This document shows, one piece after another, positions 58,582 through 64,000 of a DNA stretch of 64,000 bases (within the stretch, counting starts at the first letter, position 1; every line of letters starts with the position of its first letter). Both the position numbers and the translations under genes were made by a program. The stretch covers positions 4,278,001 through 4,342,000 of the forward strand of contig JARFXM010000003.1 of the NCBI GenBank assembly GCA_029532625.1, given 5' to 3'. The DNA comes from Lomentospora prolificans. Lineage: Eukaryota; Ascomycota; Sordariomycetes; Microascales; Microascaceae. Under the pieces are notes generated by a model, which was not told the DNA's origin, made no database searches, and saw only the letters and a program-made list of their open reading frames with translations.

Positions 58582-61500
58582 GTGCTCTTTGGCGGTCAAG
58601 TCAACTCTAGCCGCCCGTAGCATAGCGTGTATGGGCGGGAGAGACAGTGGCATGGCAAGAAAGAGTAGAATGATTATGGGCCATGGCCCACTTGGTGTTC
58701 CAACCTGGCCTCCGTCGTCAGACACCAGCCAGCATAAAAGCGCGGCACCAGCAACTCCCCGCTCTCACACCCCCCTCTTGCGGAAATGCTGCGGGAAATG
58801 GATCCCGCGTAGACAAATAACAAGCATGCTCGCCGAAACAGTATCATTCCCTGGTACTGCAAGCTTTGAAGGGAGAGAAAAAAAAAAAAGAGGAGGTGAA
58901 GAAGAGGAGCGGGGCCTAGCAACCTCCGGCCGCGCAACCGGCGGTCCCAACGGTTCTCACTGAGTAGAGCTCCGGAAGCGAGAAAAAAAATTAAAACCTT
59001 CTGTAGACACCCCTCCCTTCGACTCCTTGCCAGTCCCCAGGCTGCCTTTTCCCCTCCTTTCAATTCTCTAGCGCGATGGCCTAGGATTCAACATAAATTC
59101 CCAAGATACCGTCATCTCCCATCTGCAAACGCAAAGAATTAGGGCATATCGGTTTCCCGAGGCCGGGATGGCCAAGGTACATGAAAGGCAAGGCCGGACT
59201 CGATGGTAACAGACCACAGAGCCTCTGCGAGCCGAGCACTCGCTCTGCGCATTCAAATGGTTCCCCTCTCCCACCCTCCCTCCCTCTCTCTCGCATCGCT
59301 TCAGGCGGTCAGGGTTGGCCAGGGAAGCCCTGCCTTCCCGGCAGTCATTCAAAACTAAACCCGGTGGCGGATTGGCGACAGACCCCAACCATAACGCGCA
59401 ACCAAAGATGCTTCCGGTGAAAATCGGCTGGGATATTAACAAAACGAAAAGGCGGACACGAAGCTTCCCAGGCTTGTTGGTCTGTGTGATAGCGTGGGAG
59501 AGCGTCAGTCATGATAAAAGTGATGGGCGTTGGCTGGTGCCGGTCATCAATATTGCCAAAACCATTTACCGCGGCCCAGCACCTCGGTGAAGGAACAGGA
59601 TGTAACAACCAGCCCCGGCCGCCAAGACCCACAATCTCCATCGCCCAGCTTGCATCTCCTCTTCTGCCCTTGCCCGCGTTAATTCTGGTATGCTCGTCTA
59701 TTAGTGTGCCCTCCATCGTCATGTCACCCAGCCGCGGGGTCCAGAGTGCGCCGCCCACTCGCAATTTCATAATGGAATCAAGGAAACTATGGCCACTGAA
59801 TGCCTCGGGGCTGGCGCACGTTGCCGATTCCCAGGTTCCATATGTAGTTTCCACATTCCAAACCCATGCGACAGCCAATCTCTCTGACGTCTTCTAGCTC
59901 CAGGGATATTAAAGCAAACGATGAAAAACACTTTTCGTCCCCATCAGGGCGGAAGCAAGGATGGCAATCCAAATAGACGAAGTCGTGTTCCTGATGGCGT
60001 CCTCAGACAGATACCCTTTGGCGACCGAACATTTTGTAATCCAGCCCTTTGGCCTCTCCGCCCTCGGGCTTTGGTCGGTGAACCAGGCCGAAAATTCGAC
60101 GAATTCCACTAAAACGCAAAGAACGCTTGAGATTTGGTGCTTTAGTCTCCTTGGCCATGGAATGGACTTTTCCCCCGACTCCGAACGGCCAAGCTAGTAA
60201 GATCGCCAGGGGACATTGGGCGGGCGAACACTGGCGCGCAAGGACGGGACACCAATCTTCATGTCTCTTCTTCCCTTGGCCCTTTTCCCCGCTCTGGCTC
60301 CCGTATTAGTCGAGAGAACATGCCTGGCTCTCTCCCACACCCTAGAGGTAGTGTAAGGATAGCACCTTGTTTAAAACCCCCCGAGAAGAGTGGTACCAGC
60401 CACTACAGCCAATGTACTTCGTAGGCATTGATGTTTAGAGCCAGGCAATAATAAAGATCGACTCGGACTGTCGCCATCAAAGGGTAATACGGGAAGCGTG
60501 GACCAGAACCCCTTCCTCCCGAGAAGAAAAACTCCGAGGCGTCAAGGAAAAAAAAAGAACAAAAGCCTTGCTAGGTCTTGCATCTGTCAATTGCATCTGG
60601 AGGAAGCATTGGAGACTGGGGCAGGAACCGCCCGTCTGCCCAAAAATAACCTTGGAACCCACACTCTTACCTAAGAGTATTCTCTTGCTACCCTCGCGGA
60701 GCATCGATGGCTTGGATGATGCCATCTCCCAACCGTGACCTTCCATTCGTGGGCATAGAAGCATTGGTAATTCGCGGGGCCAAGGTTCTTGGGGCGCAGG
60801 CTTGATAATTCGAAGGGAGAATGGAAACACGAAAATGATAAAATACGGCCCAGTATTGGGACGCGAATAGGTCCCAATCAAGCAATTTTGTCCTGCCCAG
60901 TGAGTCCTAGTGCTCCTTTCCTCTCCCTCTAGACCCTGGCCAAGCCGCCTAGGGTCTGTGAAGAGTTGATTGGAGCAAAGCCCAGATTTGTCCTTTCCCC
61001 CGCCTTAAAGGACTTTCCCCAGCTGGCATACACTAGAGGCGACGTCGAGCCTCTCTGCTCCCAGCAGCGACTCCCCTATTCCTACGATTCCCCCCACCAC
61101 GACTTGCCGAAATCGTCCATGCCCACCGTTGCTGAAGGGCCAGGCTAAGCCTGTAAACGCCCTGGCTGTCTTAGTTGCCATCCCGTGCCACCTTGATTGC
61201 GCTTGACCCCTGTCCGAGTTCAAAGAGCAGAGGGACTCCTCGGCGAACAAAGAAGTATGTATATTCATAAGACCCGTTCTGGAGGGTTCAAGGGCAGAGA
61301 AGAAGACGCTACTTCTCTTGGCTTCTCGGCCATCTGTGACGCCATCTGCACACCCTCATGCCCGATATGGTAAAACAGCCACTGATGTGTAAATCGTTCC
61401 TCCTTTTCCTGGTTTATGTCGTGCCCCAAAAGCCGAAGCGGTTATCTTGGGACCCCTCCTACCCGCCAAGGGGCCGCCTACTGTGGCTGTATGTGAGTGG

Positions 61501-64000
61501 ATGGACGTGTGCGCATGTGGGAACGCCAGCCGACTGTCAGCTCTTCACCAAAAAAAGACGAAATCAAACCCTCGCTTCGACTGCCAATGTCATGACTTTG
61601 CGGAACAGCAAGACAGGCATGTAGCTCTCATATCATCTGCCATGGGATGTGCTGCAACCATCCTACTACGGAAGATACTCAACAACAAAACTGCCCATTT
61701 CCCTTACAAATACTTGCAACATGTGGCCATGCTGCGATCCAGGAGAGTATATCACTTGCCGAAATCAAAAGCCCTTTGGAACCATTCTGCCCGTTCCCCC
61801 CCCCCCTCAAAATTCTCCCCCTTCCTCTTCTCCGTGTCTACAAGTTCCCTTCTCTCTCCTCTCCTAAGCACCTGGATGTCCACCACCAACTGAGATAGAG
61901 CAATAAGACGCTAGTGGAGGGAGAGAAGGTTCCTACAGTGTAGAGGCCATTGTCATCCCTTTCTCACATGAACACATTTCTGCCCACGCCGCCAATGTCC
62001 GACCCCGGGGTCTCTATTGATTTCCAAACGCTATATTGTTCACGAGGTTTTCTCTCGTAATCGTTTGTCGAGCCCTGGATGTCGTACTTGAATAGTTGGG
62101 TTAAATATGTGCCTCGTAGTCTCGTGGCCCCATTCCTTTCTGCGCGACGCTATCGTAGAGCACCCGATCGGGGGCCCGGGAGGGATAATACGGCGGATTG
62201 TGAGTGCTCCGCTCGCTCATAGGTGTCGATGTCCGGTGGTTAGGGAAATATTCGGCCGCGGTTCGGTACGTATACTAAACACGCTAGTGAACTTGGGACA
62301 TACTAGCGTGCTGTACCAGGAGGTGAGAAATTCACAAGGTGTTGGGAGAAGGTGGTGTAGGGCGCGGGTGAGCGGCCCAGGCCTTTGCATCACTACGCCT
62401 GCATCAGTCACAGGCAATAGGCCACCATAGGCTAAATGAGGTTTTCTGTATCGCGGATGAGGATCATTTCGAAACCTGCTATTGATCGGACGGGCTTGAC
62501 AGGTCAGTTCTATGGCTCCCTACCAGAATAAATTTGCCTCTTCCCTAATGTAATGTTATCATATTCCCTTGCCGCCCGGCATGGCACTCGAGAGCCCTAC
62601 AGATGCGCAACGAAACTATCATCTCAGCAGGTAGCAGCCCTGCGACTAGCTGACCCGTCATCAACCATACGAAATCGCACGTGTATGTAACCACAGCTGA
62701 TTCCCGGCCTGTCGTGGAGTTACAGAACGAACTCTCTAGGCCGGGTGCCCAGCAACGGGTCGCTATAACTTTTTCTATGCCAGAAGCGAAAACACTCGCG
62801 CCGATGATGAACGACAGCGAATGCCGATACTACGTTCGGAAACGTAGATGCTGGCAAAAACAACATGTAGACGGAAGAAAGGTAACAACAGAGAGGTAGA
62901 CTCAATTTTGTTGCGGATTACGGAGCTCTCCACCAGCCGCCTCTCTGACCTGTCACCACTGGGTGATATGATCTAAGCGGGCACGGCCGAAGTGGAGGGT
63001 AGCCGACATGATTACCAGGTAGGCAAAAAAGAAGCCGTAGCGGGGGTGCACTGTCTTGGTGCTTTGTAGCTGCATGATATTTGCAGGGCAAACGTGGGGA
63101 ACGTGGGAGAAGTTCCTGTTCGGGTTGACGAGATTGTCGTACAAGCCCATTCGGACAGCCCGCTCCTATGTTTGGGCGCTCGGAGCGTCTGGTAAGATGG
63201 GGGGCTAATTCGGTGCGGCCACCGAGGAAAGGAAGCAAGCCACGTCCAAGACGAAAGGCCAGTACTTTCGCCGAATGCATCGAAAAAGGGTTTCCAGTTG
63301 GCTAGGAGGATACCCAAAGGAGCCACCGACATCTCTCACTCGCAAGTGTGTGGGATTTGCCAATTGCAAGGGACGGTCGGTGACCAAATGATGATGATCC
63401 CCCAGGATTATTGCGAGGCGCTGACTACCAGAGAGGGCTGCTTTAAGTCTCTACCCCTGGTGGGGGGGTTAGTGCTCAATAGACGTCATGCACCCCGTTC
63501 CTCTTGATCAATAACACCCGAGCATCGATCGCCGGCGGCGAGATTATTGACGTGCCCCAAAATAAGGATTTGGAGACCGGGTAGCGGCGTGGCGGTACCT
63601 TGCTCCCTGACGCTGAAGCTATCATATCTACACGTGGGGTGGATGCAACCCCCGTGTTGGATAGTGCGTCACCGGAGGTAGACCACCCGCCCAGGGACAA
63701 GAAGCGTGGGGGAGAAAAGGCCATGAGAGGCTGGCACTCACAAGGACAACTATGATGAAACAGGGCAGAGCAAAGCCTTGCTTTCACTTTGGTGATGTGG
63801 ATGGAGAATAGAGATCGCCTGCGAGAGGATTCCAAGGGAGGGTCGCATGGCACTATTCACCCACCTCGAATGGAGCGGCTGTAAAAAGGCCAAGCGTTCG
63901 AGAGGCAGAATGTATCCAGCTGAGCTCGTCCCTCGAGAGTTTCAGGTCCGCCACCGCTCTACAACAGTCGAGAGAACCAAGATCCGAGGCTGGGGTAGGA
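56739..64000. other. Gene-poor right end of the window
   Basis: About 7.3 kb without a supported gene. It holds a T29 tract (58553-58581), an A12 run near 58879, a C11 run (61796-61806) and many C/T-rich patches. The longest ORFs (59345-59878 minus, 61447-61893 plus) have no recognisable domain, signal peptide or splice partners. The region upstream of the ketopantoate reductase start (56739 to about 57300) probably contains its promoter. A spliced gene running off the right edge cannot be excluded. Confidence 0.5.
58553..58581 (+). repeat. T29 homopolymer
   Basis: Twenty-nine consecutive T. On the minus strand this is a poly(A) tract, which could be the tail of an old retroposed sequence, but no retroelement body or target-site duplication is evident beside it. 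Confidence 0.8.

Noticed and set aside
59345..59878. Minus-strand ORF of 177 codons
   Set aside because: No domain, signal peptide, splice context or homology is recognised, and overlapping ORFs exist in other frames; chance is sufficient.
62953..63150. Minus-strand ORF with a hydrophobic segment (YGFFFAYLVIM)
   Set aside because: It reads like protein over about 40 residues, but no partner exon, promoter or family could be identified, and overlapping frames are equally open.

Overview
The window is nuclear DNA of a filamentous ascomycete (Pezizomycotina). Genes are split by short GT-AG introns, mostly 45-210 nt, several with CTAAC-like branch points. Spliced translations match typical fungal families: Nup98-Nup96, centrin/Cdc31, Pan2, a mitochondrial carrier, a secreted GH43 enzyme, Rad4, an ABCA-type transporter, a fungal phytochrome and a ketopantoate reductase. 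The class within Pezizomycotina cannot be settled from this sequence alone. There are no operons, CRISPR arrays, rRNA genes or recognisable intact transposons.

Layout. At 0.7-14.1 kb lies a compact block of RNA and nuclear-pore genes. nup145 (minus) is head to head with cdc31 (plus) across 1.3 kb, followed by PAN2 (plus). About 7.4 kb with no supportable gene follows (14.1-21.5 kb). From 21.5 to 28.6 kb there is a 2-oxoglutarate/malate-type mitochondrial carrier, a secreted 11-exon GH43 enzyme and a secreted, probably GPI-anchored, von Willebrand A protein with a Gly-Ser stalk. At 30.3-31.4 kb, behind a clear TATA promoter, is an unrecognised Pro/Ser-rich reading frame with many S-x-I-P motifs and one in-frame TAG. 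A SAM-dependent methyltransferase (33.8 kb) and rad4 (35.4 kb) follow, then a 1629-residue intronless ABCA transporter (40.6-45.5 kb) and, convergent with it, a phytochrome hybrid histidine kinase (46.4-50.5 kb, minus). A ketopantoate reductase (55.5-56.7 kb, minus) is isolated between two gene-poor stretches (50.5-55.5 and 56.7-64.0 kb). These contain homopolymer tracts and short ORFs without family signatures.

Functional view. The left block covers the mRNA life cycle: pore scaffold and FG barrier (Nup145), Cdc31 (centrin, also a subunit of the pore-associated TREX-2 complex in yeast), and poly(A) trimming (Pan2). The middle block serves carbon metabolism and the cell surface. The right half carries DNA repair, membrane transport, red-light sensing and pantothenate synthesis. 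These genes do not form an obvious pathway, and the methyltransferase has no secondary-metabolite backbone gene beside it here.

Nothing in the window is clearly a new molecular system. The most unusual item is the SxIP-repeat reading frame at 30.3-31.4 kb. Exon boundaries were read by eye from splice consensus and family continuity. The least certain are the PAN2 intron near 13.13 kb, the TAG region of the SxIP gene and the 3' end of the phytochrome.
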